From NCBI GenBank assembly GCA_036852015.1, contig JAANDG010000147.1:62001-126000 (forward strand): a stretch of DNA of 64,000 nt, read 5' to 3'. Source of the stretch: Pelodera strongyloides (lineage: Eukaryota; Nematoda; Chromadorea; Rhabditida; Rhabditidae). A model generated the notes under the pieces. That model had not been told where the DNA came from and did not search any database. It saw only the letters and a program-made list of their open reading frames with translations. Positions 22,283 through 34,938 of this stretch are shown here, piece after piece. Every line of letters begins with the position of its first letter. Position 1 is the stretch's first letter. A program made the translations under genes and the position numbers.

Positions 22283-23556
22283 CTTAAATATGTTCGTAAA
22301 CTTTTGCAACTTACAGTTTATGCAAAACAGTGAGCTTACTACTTTTTGTTCTGCTAATTTAAACTATCCGGCTCATAATTAGTTTCCTTGAGCATTGGCC
22401 AACGATACAACATTGAAAATTTATCTTGAAAAGTAAAAAAATAAAAATAAAAATAAAACCCATAGCTGAACCATATCTATATCATTACCAAGCTGTGTAC
22501 ATGTTTATTTAAATTGTATTGCTTTTAGACTATCAAGGAATGGCATAATCACTTATATCTACATGTATGAAACAGCTGAAACGTTTCTTCCAAAGTTTAT
22601 GTAATCTAGACTCAGCTTCAAGCTCGCTTATTTTGAAGGGTTGCGAAAGTTGGCCTTTTTATACCAAACGCCTGAAACTAGTGGCCGAGCTCTCCAGCTT
22701 GATCAACACGGAGCTCCGACGCCCCTTTTATTACTTTTACACCCGCGGACTTGAGATATTCTAATTTACGTTGCTCACGTTGGGACAAACGAACCTTTTT
22801 TCTAAGCACCCCCTATAAAAAAAGATTGCCATTCGCGTCACGTAACGGTAACGCTCCAAAAGTGCATCGCCGTCGACGTGCAAACTTCACCGTAGTGATA
22901 TATTAATGACGTAAATCAACTTCAACGATGATGTCAGACGCGCATTTAACGCAGAAAAAAAGGAAAATAGTACATAAAATACAAGGCTTGCGCGAACGCT
23001 CAAGTAAAACGTAAAACGCTAGAGCGAGGCGAGCCCGCAGCGCGCGCCGAGCTCTAGTCCTTTATATAATGAGATAAGAAAAGCATGACATGCATTTTCA
23101 AATAGCTCTCCTAGCTTCAGTCCGCATGTTATGTCGTATTGCGGTATTGCGTAGAAATTCGCGTACAAAATAAGCCGTATATTTTTTTATTTCCAGTCAA
23201 TAAATGAGATCACAAACCAGTAGAAATACATAAATATAGCAACCTTCCAAATTAGTAAATTAAGAAGCAGAAGAAACTTTGAGTTCAAAATCTCAATTTC
23301 TACGTATGAGACCAACCGGTATTTGAACACATTCAATAATTAAATTATGAGTTTTTCAATTTGAGCTAGAATATTTGATTTTAATGAAAAAATACAATAG
23401 CGATGACTAACTAACAATTACTCTTTGATGGGCACATAAATATTTATTTTCGTCATGTTCTTATAAAAATATGAATAATAAAATGTAATTGTATAATATT
23501 TTTTGAAGAAACATAATTATTTAATTATTTTAAATGTATTTATAAATTTATACTAA

Positions 23557-25111
23557 TTAGCATTTTTGTCCGGCCAAACGTAGTGGACAAATCACGTGTC
23601 CAGTTTCCAAAAATATACTGAACAAGCAGAAAATCACATAGGAAATTATCATTATCAGTCCGAAGAACTTGTCCATTTTCCACCTGAAAACAATTTTAAA
23701 ATACGTGTGCGATTTCTGTGCCGCGCACAACAACTTGTGCCGGACCGTCGCCGCACAGACGCCAATATTTTTAGGCAAAAATTCTGTCAGATTCAAAACA
23801 AACTATTAAAAAAATCATTCAATAAATATAGTCTTAATCTTAACTTACCGGGATAGTGCAATACATATCACCAGCACGATCAGCATTGCGAATAAGAGTC
23901 CCACAGAGCAAATTAGTCCATTTGAAATTATGGATACTGTAGGTACTGGCTGGCTGGTATCTTTGAGCAGGGTGATGAGAAAGTAGAGAAGCCATGGTAC
24001 GGGTAACCTGCAAGCATGAGAGGTTATAAGCCAGGCCTAAGCCTAAGCCACAGGTTTGCCTACCTTTCGATTCTAACGTTCTACTGTATCATATTGCAAC
24101 CTGGGGATGGGGTAGCGTGAAGTTGTAAAGTATATTCCTACTTCCTACCGACACATAAAAAACAACGAGTGTGCTGGCGTAGAAAGTAGGGGTTTTCACT
24201 GTAACGTTTATGCATTCTTTTGCTTCTATTGAAATCCTATATATTCTCCAAAGTATAAGGATAAAAAGGAAAACAAAAAGATCAATGACGTTGCTTAAAG
24301 CGAAATACCGGCCGGATTTTGAAACGCATAGTGGTCAACTAAATTCTTACTATTTATGTTAATTTAGTCGAATTTAGCTCGATTTTTTATTCTACTTTAT
24401 GTTTATTTGCATAAGCTGAATAAGAATGCTGGCGTACTCGATGTGTTTCAAAAACCGGCCGCTATTTCGCTTTAATTTTCACCGACCCCACGCAAATATC
24501 GAACAAATTGCTGCCAATTGATGACGAGACGGCCATATCACCGAGTCCTTTTCTGGCCACAATTACTGAGGTAATTAGGTCAGGAATACTTGTTCCAGCC
24601 GCCAGGATAGTTAGGCCCATGATCTGAAATCGAACGTATTAAAGCCTAATACTGAGGCCATATTCACCACTCCGGTTCCCTCGGGGAAATATTCCCTGGT
24701 GACAGAAAATAGCATTCTAATGTGAAACACGCAGAGAAAAAGGCGGGGAATTCTCGTATTCTAGCCTTCTCGGATTGAAATTCATTGTATTGTAAACTTA
24801 TTAAAACGGTATGACACGTGGTTTGTGAAAATAAATAGTTGACAATTGTACAACTGTGTATTACTACGAATCGATGCCCGCTATGTGCCAAAAACGGTGC
24901 TATGCCGCTCAAAACCAGGTGCTATGTGGCTATGTCGCTTTAAAAATAGTATATTACCAACCTCAGTTGGGATTCCCAGCGTTTCTCCAATGGTGTTCGC
25001 CCACCAAACCATTAAATAGGAGAAAAGAGCGATCCAGACAATTGAACCAAAGAAAGTGGCGAAGAACCACTTCTTCAACTCCTGAAGCACCATTTTAGAA
25101 CACGAGAGTTG

Positions 25112-25151
<40 letters not shown>

Positions 25152-28100
25152 AATGAGAAAGAGAGAGACAGAGTAGAGAATGAGAAAGAGAACTACAGAG
25201 AGAAAGGGAGAGAGAGAGAGAGAGAGAAAGAGATAAAGAGAGAGAGAGAGAGAGAGAGACTCTTACCGGTTTCCGGGTGTCCGGTAACGTTAGTACCAAC
25301 GGGAAGGTAATTGGTGCCAGTAAAACATAGACCAATTGCTTGAAACGGCCCTCAGGCCAACTAAGATCCAGCGGCTGTTCATCTTCAGAAGAGATCGAGA
25401 AAGCCGTAACCTAAAGGAGATGAGCTTAAACAATTAAAGTGGTATGGTGCGTGGTTTCCGAGCTGGACAACTGGTTTTGCAAGCTTTCCAGGTTTTTGCA
25501 TATAACATATGGAACGGAAGTACAGGATACGTTTCAAGCTCTCGTCATAACCATAAACAAGCGACAGGAAGGCAATTTGAGAACTGTCGCTAGCTAAACA
25601 TATCAGGTACAGTCTAAAATTGAACAATTATAGTCTAAAATCTAAACATGGGAACCCCCTTTCGAATCGTTGACTCTGTCTCTCTCTCTCCTCTCTCCCT
25701 ATTTTCTTTATATGTGTTTCTCCTCTCTATTTTTACCTCTCTCATTCCCCCATTTCGCGCTGCGTTCGCCTAGTTTCTCTTTCTCTTTCTCTCTCTCCCC
25801 CCCCCCTCTCTATCTCTCTCTCTCTCTGGAAATAAACTCTCTTCCGTCCATTTTACCGTACTTTTTCCATTTCCAGATGCGTATTCGTCAGCGGATGCGG
25901 AGAACTATTGTTATCATTTGAATAACCATTCGTCCGACAAGTTCCGTTTAACTAAAACAAAAATATTAATCAACAATTACACAGGTTTAGTAAAAATAAG
26001 TTAGAAAAGAGACACCCATGCCAAAAGACTTGTTCAAAACGAAAGGTACCATGCCGTGGCGCAGGAAGAAAATAAAGTAATAATACTGAAAAAGAAGGCA
26101 CAAAGGTATCCTATAAATCAATTGAAATAGCATACATACCTCAACGGCGGGCATTGCACCATTTTGTTCTGATACACCATTACCATTTTGTTTGCCCACC
26201 AGTCCGCTAACTGTTTTCAGTGGCTTTGCGCAACCGTTACCTTAAATTAAGAGACATTATATATATATATACACATTCTTGTTTACATTTGGAGGCTACA
26301 GAACGCGATGACTCTCGGAAAAGTATGGAATCTCAAGAGAAAAAAAAACAGTGATTCATCTTCATAACGCTAGTCCTACTTTATGAGAACACCATTTTGA
26401 CACAGCTTGGCGCAGCTTGACCCTCGCTATAGCATCTCCAGAGCCCGGTTCCAATAAAATTTACCGCTGGGGTAGGTTACAGGCGTCTCCTGTGTTGCGT
26501 GCTCTCCGCTATGCAGAAAAAGCGAGAGAGCACGCAAAACAGGAGACACCTGTTCTAACTTTCACCGGCGGTAAATTTTATTGGAACCGGCCTCATGGTA
26601 AGGATTTTTTTTTTGTTTCACATGGTGAAACAACCACCTGTTTCTTCCGATAGTCTTCTTATTAGATATAAAAAGTAAAGTTTAGGAAAACCTACTCGGA
26701 ACGCACAACCGCTTCTCGTCGGCTGGTTTTACATCGACAATTCGTACATTTGGTGGGTTCAGTTGAATATCGTTTATTGGAGATGAAGCTGAATATTAAT
26801 AATTATAAAGTTGATACATTAACTATTGGCACTACTTTAAAGCCGTATCGTATCTACGCTGGGAAATTTGCATATGATACGCATATCCTATGTATCCTAT
26901 GCAAATTTGGTGCCCGTCCGGCCATCCGGCACCAAACTTACATAGTACATAGGATATGCGTATCATATGCAAAAATCCCAATGTAGGTACAATACGGCTT
27001 TAATAACTTTAATTGTTTCTACTTTTTTTCTCCAAAGGTATATCACATGCCCGGTCGTGATCTCGCGGCGCAACAATTACGTGCCAGGATTTCGCCGCGC
27101 ACAACACAAATTTCATCAGTGTAGTAATGGTAATGTAACGAATTTGCACATTTTTCGTCACTTTATATTGTTGAACGTGCTTCTGGTCATAGTGCATAAG
27201 ATATAATTTACATATGAATAATACATTTATTTTTTTTTAAACAGTTCTCATTAATTGAGCGTGATGCCGTAATGACTAATATACCCAAAAAATGCTGCAA
27301 ATAAAAAAACGCGTGATTGTGGAAAAAAAATTTCGTTACTCATAGAAGCTCACGAAAACTGATTATGAGCTGCGAAGCTCCGCCCCCAATAAGAAGTGCA
27401 ATAAAGTCTTGAAGAACAATGAACATCTACATTTAGTTGAATATTTTTTCAAAATTTCTCTCAACATTTTTAGAGGAATCATTTCCAGCTTTGGCTTATC
27501 ATTGAACAGTATTTGAAAACTTTTCCATTAGAACAATTAATTATTTTGTAAAAAGGCCAGTCCAAAAAGTTAATGAGTTTCTTCCCCATCCATTATACTA
27601 TGATGCTGAAAAGCATGCCGCGCAACCCACTTGAAAGCCCTTGGCACGCGGAATAGCATTGGCTTGCAATTTTGCCCTGCGCTCTCACGCCGCTCGCACG
27701 CCGCCATCTTTCAATTTGCGGGATATATATCCATCTCTTCAGATGAAGTTATTCCTTCTTTTTGCGTTCGGAATAATTTGCGTCCAATCCAATACCGAGT
27801 GCTTCTGGGTGGTTGGAAAGGTGGAATGCAGTTTGGATCAGCACACAGTAAGCAAACTTCATCGGTATATTAATTTTAAAGAGGTGTGACACGTGTTTTA
27901 AAACGTGTGATGAAGCCTATGATGTTACTGTACTTGCCGAGCGCAAAAATTAGCATGGACATTTGCAAACCACTTCGAAGAAAAAAATATCTTTTATTTT
28001 AGGTTATCGGAACTCGCGTTGAAGCATGGGATTACGACGGACCTGAGGACAACTACGTGAGTAAACACTAAGAGCCTTTTTAGTGACTTTGTAGGAAGAT

Positions 28101-31100
28101 AACTATGTAATAAACCACTTATTGAATGTACGGAGTTCGGTTACTCACGAAAATGATCACATTTTTGTTGACTCAAGGGAATTACTCCTTTTTTAGAAAT
28201 TTTATTTTCGTAGGCTCAAACTCAAAGGACAAGATAATGCTTGAATTTTGAAATCTCATCACGATTACCTTTTTTGTGTGCTCATAGATTATTGATTTTT
28301 GGCACTCAACGCTTATCCATTTTTAGAAGTTTATCCCGGAAGAAATGAGGAATTTCTGGCAAAAATTGCGCGTCGGCTTGGATAGAATTGATCCCGACGA
28401 TAAGGTGGCCGTGGAAATCATTGGTGACGAGAACGGGGAGTTTTAGTGAGTTTTTAAAGCGATATAACGGCCGGTTTTTGAAAAGTATCATGGACAACTA
28501 CATTACCATATGTTGCATGCAAATAATTAGCCAATAAATCGCATTGGCTCGCTATTTATATTTCACAACAAAAAAACTTTTTAGTATCAATGGATGCGCT
28601 TCGGACTGGACAAAGTTGTGGCACAGCAAAAACACCCCCGAATTCTACCTGCGTATTTATCACAAGTTTGTCTAATTACGTAGCTCATTAGCCAAGTTTA
28701 CACATATCTAAATCAAACACAGTCTAAACAAACATCCGTAGTTCAAAAAAATTAACGCACAAATGGTGCCACTGTGTATGTGTAGTACATCTCACTTTCT
28801 ACAATTACGTCGAGCACGTTTTGAATGCGCCTTCTTTATTAGAATTTAATTCTCTACAACTTTTGCATTACAATTACAACTTTTCATACTTCTAATATGA
28901 ACCTTGAATTTTCCTTGTATGTTTTTAAATCAACAGTAAGTTTACATTTTAGACCTGGTTTACAGTACTCAGATAATATTTGAAAAAGGCTACTCACTAA
29001 TTAGCCTACAAACTACAACTTTTCATATAATTGTATTTAGCTGCACGGATTCTGGCCAGCTCGTCAGACTGAACACTCCCGTTGTAAAAGTCTTCGCGCC
29101 GACAACTTACGACGCCTATTACAGTAACCCAATTCAACTTTATGCTAATTAGCCTTGTTTATTGATTATCTGCAAGCAGTGACATGCTAATTAGCTTTAT
29201 TTATTGATAATCCGGAAGCAGTGATATGCTAATTAAGTTTATTTATTGATTATCTGCAAGCAGTGACTTGGTAAGCCTAATGCAAAGCGATTGCCATTGA
29301 TTGTTGTTTAAGATTCAACTATGTGAATAAAGATTATTTTGTGTGTATAGAATAATCACACAACTATCACACATACGCTTATCTTAAAGGGTCAGGCCCA
29401 CCGATATAAACCTTTGTTTATTGTCTACGGTACCATTAGTAGGAAAGCTCACCGGAAACACTTCCTCGGGTTGAAGCTGAATGAAATTTAGCTTGTATAT
29501 ATTGTAATAAACACCCCTTATATACATTATGATCAAATAACAAGTATAGGTTTATATCGGTGGGCCTGTCCCTTTAATTTAACACCTAATAAGTAAGAAT
29601 GTCTGCTAATACGAGGCGCGTCATCTTTTCAGAAAAAAAAATAAATAGAGTAAGTCATTGTATCACTATACCTTCGTCCTCACTAAACGCCATGTGTGCC
29701 AATCCGGGCCGGACATGGGCGGCACCGTGGATTCCGGGGATCGACCTTCTCCGCTCTCCTTTATGCCCGGCGCCGTCAGCAACTTTTGCTTCAATCTGGA
29801 ACTTCATAGACCATAAAAACCTTTTCAATTAAATTAGTAAGAAATCGGTTTAACTAAATCACAAAAATGCAAGCTGCACAGCACAGCTTTCGCTACACTC
29901 TCGACAGGTTCTCGTGAGCTGCTCAGCTTTTTCCAGGTATTTGTGACGAGGTTAGGGCAAAGTCGCCGCGCACATTTCCCTTCTTTGCCCTGATATTGTG
30001 CGCGACATTTGCGCGCCAAGTTCTCGCTAACAAACCTCTCCATTTTCTTCAACTCTCGGGAGATGAAATAATTTTCGTTTGCAAAATCTTTCCAAGTGTG
30101 CGTTGTATTTCATGAAGATGGCTGGAATATTAATTAATTAAATTACATTTAGTTTATCTTTAGGCGTAATAGAACTTGGGCAGTTAGCTTTTCCACAATG
30201 ACAAAATAGGATAAATTAAAATTCATTCATCAGCAGACAATGTTTTTTATAATATTTTTAATCAACGCACGGCAAATTAATTTTGGCTCTGACTCATTTA
30301 AATTTTGTTGAGTAATTCTCCACAAAACTTGGATCATACGGGAAAACTACTAACAATAAGTACGTATGAGTAATTATGATTCACGATGACTCAGTTTTTT
30401 TCTTCAATATTTTGCCAACTTCCTTTTTACAATCGGAATAAATTAATAACTGAATTATTAATAACTGAATAAATTAATAGCTTAAATGTAATATAATTAA
30501 TAAAGAGAGGGAGTTAGATAACTAATTGGCTATCACCATGCAATATGACTATGTCAGGTCGTTGTTGGTAATAACTACAAGAAAATAGTCATAGAAAATG
30601 ATTATGTGAACATAACAGGAGCAAAACAAAAAGAAACCAAACATTTGTTGGTGAATTTTTAAGGCGAAATACCGGCCGGTTTTTGAAACACGTCGAGTAC
30701 ACCAGCATTCTTATGCATAATAAATTTGAATAAATAATCGAGCTAAATTCGAGAAAGTTGGCATAAATACGTTAGAATTCAGTTGTCCACGATACGTTTC
30801 GAAAACGTCCGGTTTTTAGCTTTAAATGGACAGGCACGCTACATTATTTTATGATGAAAATTTGCATATATAGGTTCAATAACTGATTTTTCATGGACGT
30901 GTCCCTCTAAAAATAAATATAAAATATAAAAACGAACCGTAGAGAAGATATATGAGAAACATTGTAAGCGCCTCGTACCACGTAACTTTATCATCCGAGA
31001 AAAATATCACCAAAAAGAAGAGTCCGGTGATGTAAAATGACATATCTCTGAATAAAACCACGTTATCAATGAGTTTTTTTTTTTGCCGAAGCCACAGAAA

Positions 31101-32111
31101 AACCGTCGTATAGTAGTGGTTACACAGGAAAACAAATTACTTGACGAAACCACAGAAAAACCCGTCGTTGGCCCATCACCAAATGGTTTTTACCGAAAAA
31201 CCATCTTGTGACTGGTTCGTGACCATTTAGCCACTATCTCATGACGGTTTTCGATAAAACTTGGTCACGAGTTGGTCATGAGATGGTCACCAACTGGACA
31301 GGCCCACGAAAAAATCGGTGAACCGTACCCAAATGGGTTCACCCATTTTCTATGTAGCTGCGCATCTAACCATGAGTTCGACTCACATTCTAGGCGTTCA
31401 CAATCACACTCTAAACTCTACCAACGTGGAACTATTTTATTTTTAAAGCGACATACCGGCCGGTTTTTGAAACGCATCGTGGACAACAGAATTCTTAAGT
31501 GTTTATGCTAAATGCTCCAATTTATGTTCATTTACTATTTACATTCGCCGCATAAGAAGAATGCTGGACTACACGATGTGTTTCAAAAACCGGCCGGTAT
31601 TTTGCTTTAAAGGGACGGGCCCATCAAAATAAAACTATATTTTGCATGTTATGATAATTTGTGTAAAGGGGGTTTATTATAATATATGTACACTAAGTTA
31701 CGGCTAGACTTTATCCCGCTGAAATTTTTCGGTGTCGATAAACTCAAAAGTATACCGTAGAAGACCAACAATTGCACCCTTATTTCCTTACCGCGTCTCC
31801 CGAGGATACCTCGCTCTGATTGGGACCCGGGAGACTATCTGTCCATATAGCCACATTCCCCCGGGACACGCGGTAAGGAAATAAGGGTGCAATTGTTGGT
31901 CTTCTACGGTATACATTTGAGTTTATCGACACCGAAAAATTTCAGCGGGATAAACTCTAGCCGAAATTTAGTGTACATATATTATAATAAACCCCCTTTA
32001 TACAAATTATAAAAACATGCAAAATATGGGTTTATTTTGATGGGCCCGTCCCTTTAACAATAACAGTCATCAAGAGCGATTAGCGGAGAAGAGAGAGGAG
32101 ATAAAGAGAAC

Positions 32112-32143
<32 letters not shown>

Positions 32144-33629
32144 CATAGAGCAGGAACGAGAAAAAATCTTCAAGTCGTTTCCGATCATCAACTCACCGGA
32201 ACAGCGGCCACCAAGTTAGCTGCAAAACTTCTCGCGAAAATAGTGTACAGAATGCCAGCACACAGAGAATATTAAATGTGGCACTACCTGAAAGAAATTA
32301 GTAAAAAATGGCATAAAATACTACATATAATTATTATTATAATTTATTACGCACAAAGACAGTCAAAGAAATCAATGTAACGTGCATATTGTGTTATAAA
32401 ATACTAAATATAACTATATAAGTAGTCTTCATCCGGATGTTGTTACCATTTTGGTATTTGCAGGAAAGAAATATAAAATACCAGACGGCTATCGCCGCCT
32501 GACGCGACTTCTCAGGCGATTCTACTAAAATTATCACACTGCATACTTATATGAAACGTCTGAAACGTATCTTCCAAGTTTACGTAATAAAATCGACTGC
32601 GCTTATTTTGAAGAGTGCCGAAAAGGGACTACTCTTACCAAACGCCTGAAACGTAAAATTCCGTTTCGTTCACACAAACAAAAAAGCAAACTCTTCTACT
32701 TTATTTAATAAGATCTTCTCCCCACCAACTATCGTTCCAATTCCAACATTATTATGGGCGACGAAAACTCCAAAAACAGAAGTGAAGAATTCCGGAGCTG
32801 ATCCGCCGGCCGCCATAAACGTGGCACCGGCCACATCCTCAGAAATATCAAGCTGGAAGAAGGAGATCGATCAATAAATCAATAAATTAAGACAAAAATC
32901 GATACATCATAATTCTGTTGACTTGACAGCATTCGTCCTACAAGGATACAAGAATGCAAGGACATTGATTCAAGATTGACATTCTTATAACACAGTTAAC
33001 TTATAGCGTCTATATTTTCGATTCTATCAAAACTAAATTTAAATGCTCACAACTTCGGTAAGAACTGTTAAACTGGGCACGAAGAACTCGTCGCATACGA
33101 CAGCCAACGCCACAAACATATAAACCAGACCTGAAATAAAAAAATTATTTTAGCAAACTAAAAACTGTCAAAAATTGAATCTCATTCGTTATTTTATATT
33201 GGTCTTCATTTTCCAAAAAGTCCAACTCTAATTCGAAAATCCACATGTTTGCACAAAATGCGGATGAGTATTGAGCTGAAGGTGCCTTGTGGGTGCGCGG
33301 CACATTTTTATTGGGACACTTTCGGCGCACTAGTGGCGCACAGGAGTTCGCAGAGTAGCGCTGTCGAGCTACTCTGCGAACTCCAGTGCGCCAATTGTGC
33401 GCCACTGCAAACGCCTACCCGCAAGGTGGAAAATGATTGCGCCATGTTGTCGCTGCTCTAGCGTGAATAAATCAGGAGGAAATTGATCGCCGGATGAGTC
33501 TGAAATTATTTATTGATTTTTTACAAAATAAATATATTATTCTAAAGTTGTAACACTCTCTGTGCCTACCTGACCCTATCTACTCCTCTATATTTTCAGT
33601 CTAACTAGCTCTCTCTATCTCTATCTCTG

Positions 33630-33705
<76 letters not shown>

Positions 33706-33964
33706 TCTCTCTTTATGTAAATTATAACGAGAATTAAAATTCTTCTTACTTGATGAAAAATGATCAGGGCATTCGTCGATTTCTTCTAAAATCTGTTGAA
33801 TTGCACGCCTTCGGACCCTTCTTGGTTCAAAATAATCATTGTTTTCGTATAAATCTGCTCCCGATTTGTCGAAATAAAAAGATTTTAAGAATCCGGCGGG
33901 ATGCCATGAAAAATAGCGTAGGATAGTGTACAGAATGGCGAATAGCGTCACAAGTGAAACGAAC
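23557..33964 (-). CDS. K+-dependent Na+/Ca2+ exchanger (NCKX/SLC24), 5' end incomplete
   Basis: Thirteen exons, 5' to 3': 33750-33964, 33419-33499, 33051-33130, 32726-32852, 32197-32287, 30938-31047, 30032-30121, 26140-26240, 25267-25410, 24962-25081, 24487-24623, 23849-24007, 23557-23683. Phases agree and give 526 aa to TAA. It swaps Na+ for Ca2+ plus K+ across a membrane. Domains in order: an N-terminal membrane segment ([15 protein letters not shown]), then [10 protein letters not shown], then [14 protein letters not shown]. Next comes the alpha-1 repeat ([18 protein letters not shown]) with its key Glu. The cytosolic loop is short (about 75 residues), followed by LPDTRKP and then the alpha-2 repeat ([14 protein letters not shown] and [12 protein letters not shown]) with its key Asp. 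The end is a hydrophobic tail. The first exon shown starts mid-codon, so an upstream exon with ATG is missing. The 26241-30031 intron hosts a gene on the other strand. The exon at 24487 uses an unusual donor (GTCGGT). Confidence 0.93.
24295..24475. repeat. TTAA palindromic element, family A
   Basis: Both arms are present. It lies in an NCKX intron and ends 12 bp from the donor of the alpha-2 exon (24487-24623). Confidence 0.87.
24654..24785. repeat. Repeat family G (truncated copy)
   Basis: Starts GAGGCCATATTCACCACTCC and shares CCTGGTGACAGAAAATAGCA. The right arm present in the copies at 41386 and 63183 is lost. Confidence 0.75.
25096..25261. repeat. GA-rich microsatellite
   Basis: Impure (GA)n filling most of the NCKX intron between the exons at 25267-25410 and 24962-25081. 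Confidence 0.9.
25676..25831. repeat. CT-rich microsatellite
   Basis: Impure (CT)n with a short C run at 25797-25806, in an NCKX intron. It is opposite in strand sense to the GA tract at 25096. Confidence 0.88.
26441..26595. repeat. Palindromic element, family E (copy 1)
   Basis: Arms CCGGTTCCAATAAAATTTAC and its complement ending GGAACCGGCCTC. The second copy is at 51855-52026. It does not use TTAA; the ends are GAGGCC-like, as in families F and G. Confidence 0.85.
26837..27003. repeat. TTAA palindromic element, family B-prime
   Basis: TTAAAGCCGTATCGTATCTA and its imperfect complement ending CGGCTTTAA. The inner block GCATATGATACGCATATCC is shared with 15699-15843. Confidence 0.82.
27743..29152 (+). 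CDS. Transthyretin-related secreted protein (TTR family), nested gene
   Basis: Five exons: 27743-27847, 28003-28056, 28327-28445, 28585-28665, 29041-29152. Phases fit and give 156 aa from ATG to TAG. Residues 1-17 form a signal peptide ([16 protein letters not shown]). The mature part has the nematode transthyretin-like order: [10 protein letters not shown], then [15 protein letters not shown], then [19 protein letters not shown], then FYLRIYHNCTDSG. The usual family pattern is G-x-L/V-x-C, a D-x-D-G-like turn, the G-x-F-x-V/I-x-G block and an I-x-H-x-C ending, all visible here. These proteins are small, extracellular and of mostly unknown function; some bridge apoptotic cells or act in matrix. 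The whole gene lies inside the 3.8 kb intron of the minus-strand exchanger. Confidence 0.9.
28454..28500. repeat. Family A half element
   Basis: One arm only (TTAAAGCGATATAACGGCCG, then TTTTTGAAAAGTATCATGG). It begins 8 bp past the donor of TTR exon 3. Confidence 0.7.
29384..29576. repeat. TTAA palindromic element, family D variant
   Basis: TTAAAGGGTCAGGCCCACCG and its complement ending GGCCTGTCCCTTTAA. It lies just 3' of the nested TTR gene. Confidence 0.83.
30659..30825. repeat. TTAA palindromic element, family A
   Basis: Left arm TTAAGGCGAAATACCGGCCG, right arm ending GGTTTTTAGCTTTAA. In an NCKX intron. Confidence 0.82.
31131..31360. repeat. Repeat family I (copy 3)
   Basis: Shares ACCACAGAAAAACCCGTCG and GGTCACGAGTTGGTCATGAG with the copies at 17045 and 18895. 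In an NCKX intron. Confidence 0.75.
31443..31610. repeat. TTAA palindromic element, family A
   Basis: Complete copy in an NCKX intron. Its right-hand TTAA (31607-31610) is also the left-hand TTAA of the family D element that follows. Confidence 0.88.
31607..32056. repeat. TTAA palindromic element, family D (intact copy)
   Basis: A 450 bp inverted repeat from TTAAAGGGACGGGCCCATCA to its complement. The inner arms include GACTTTATCCCGCTGAAATT and CCTTATTTCCTTACCGCGT. This copy explains the two separated halves at 13901-15079. Confidence 0.88.
32116..32142. repeat. (GA)n microsatellite
   Basis: Pure GA run, 54 bp from an NCKX exon boundary. Confidence 0.88.
33286..33412. repeat. Inverted repeat with GCGCACA arms
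   Basis: Centre palindrome AGTTCGCAGAGTAGC opposite GCTACTCTGCGAACT, flanked by GTGGCGCACAGG and CAGTGCGCCAATTGTGCGCC. It lies in the short NCKX intron between 33130 and 33419. Confidence 0.75.
33606..33714. repeat. (CT)n microsatellite
   Basis: CTCTAT/CTCTCT mixture in the NCKX intron after the exon at 33750-33964. Confidence 0.9.
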
Positions 33965-34702
33965 CTAAATTGATAACTAAACTAAATGAGAAAGCAAGCC
34001 TCAACGTTGACGTAGATACATGTGTTGAGTATTTTTTGTACTTGTTTTCTTTTTTCTTTTTTTCTTTTTTTTTGTGTCTAACAAACTCGAGGCATATGAA
34101 AAAATTGACTAGGTAACAAGACAATATAAGAAAACTTTTGTGACGGTTGCCAAGTTTTCAGTAGTTAACTATTTAGTACGACCTCTTGGCACTATTTTTT
34201 TCTCGAAATATGTCAATAAATATTCTCTAGTGCTTAGGATTAGGCGTAGGCTTAGATGGATGTTGTCCGAACCGGACTTTCTGTGGTATAAGTGGCCCCA
34301 TAATTTTCCTATGAATTCACAAATAATCAATACCATGGTATAAGCTTGCGGCGCACGCGGCGCCGCTCAGTTTGGAAGCAGGTGCGCAAACGCATCGCAC
34401 ATCCTATTCCGAAGTGCTACTGTGGACGATTGAATTTGAATTTCAGGAGGATCAATCAATAATAATCAATAATACAAGCAATAGTCGATGTCGCAAGCAA
34501 GTAGATAGGTTACACTGTAATTAAATTATTTCAAAATAAATTCAAACAATACAATAACTCCATGTAATATATCAAGGAACTAAAATTTAACGAACAAAAA
34601 TTTACACGGAAATTTGCAAATAGAAAATCACACAGAAAACCACTTTGACAAGTATAATAAGCTTCAAAAGAATGACTGGTGGAAAGATATTGGACTTAAT
34701 TT

Positions 34703-34806
34703 TTAAAGTGGCATGGCACGTGGTTTCTGAAAAGATTCTGTCAATTACGTCCCGTCCCTACATAAAAGGGCACAGAGCATTCCATCACGTGTCATACCAC
34801 TTTAAA
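34703..34806. repeat. Palindromic element, family K (short, complete)
   Basis: TTTAAAGTGGCATGGCACGT and its complement ending GTCATACCACTTTAAA, with a centre of about 50 bp. It touches the candidate exon region at 34860-34938. Confidence 0.8.
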
Positions 34807-34859
34807 GTCAAAGTAAAAAGTGAAATCTCCTTCAAAGTAAGGTATGACTAAACGTCTTC

Positions 34860-34938
34860 CAAGAAGTCTGATAAATGGTTCCGGTCTGATTTGGCGACGA
34901 GCCATAAAATATTCATAAGACACAGTGCACGCCATCAT
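34860..34938 (-). other. Candidate first coding exon of the NCKX gene
   Basis: An open stretch from ATG at 34938 reads MMACTVSYEYFMARRQIRPE and continues PFIRLLGR. A basic stretch before the first membrane segment is usual in NCKX proteins. However, I find no GT donor in the phase needed to join the exon at 33964, so either another small exon intervenes or this is not part of the gene. Confidence 0.3.

Larger units (their letters stand above)
21074..23556. other. Spacer between GNAT gene and NCKX gene
   Basis: Non-coding as far as I can see. It holds the family H repeat, long GA and TA microsatellites, a fragment of the repeat also at 32530 and 46530, and the AT-rich 3' flank of the exchanger gene. 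The GNAT promoter should lie just right of 21073; no clear motif is seen. Confidence 0.6.
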
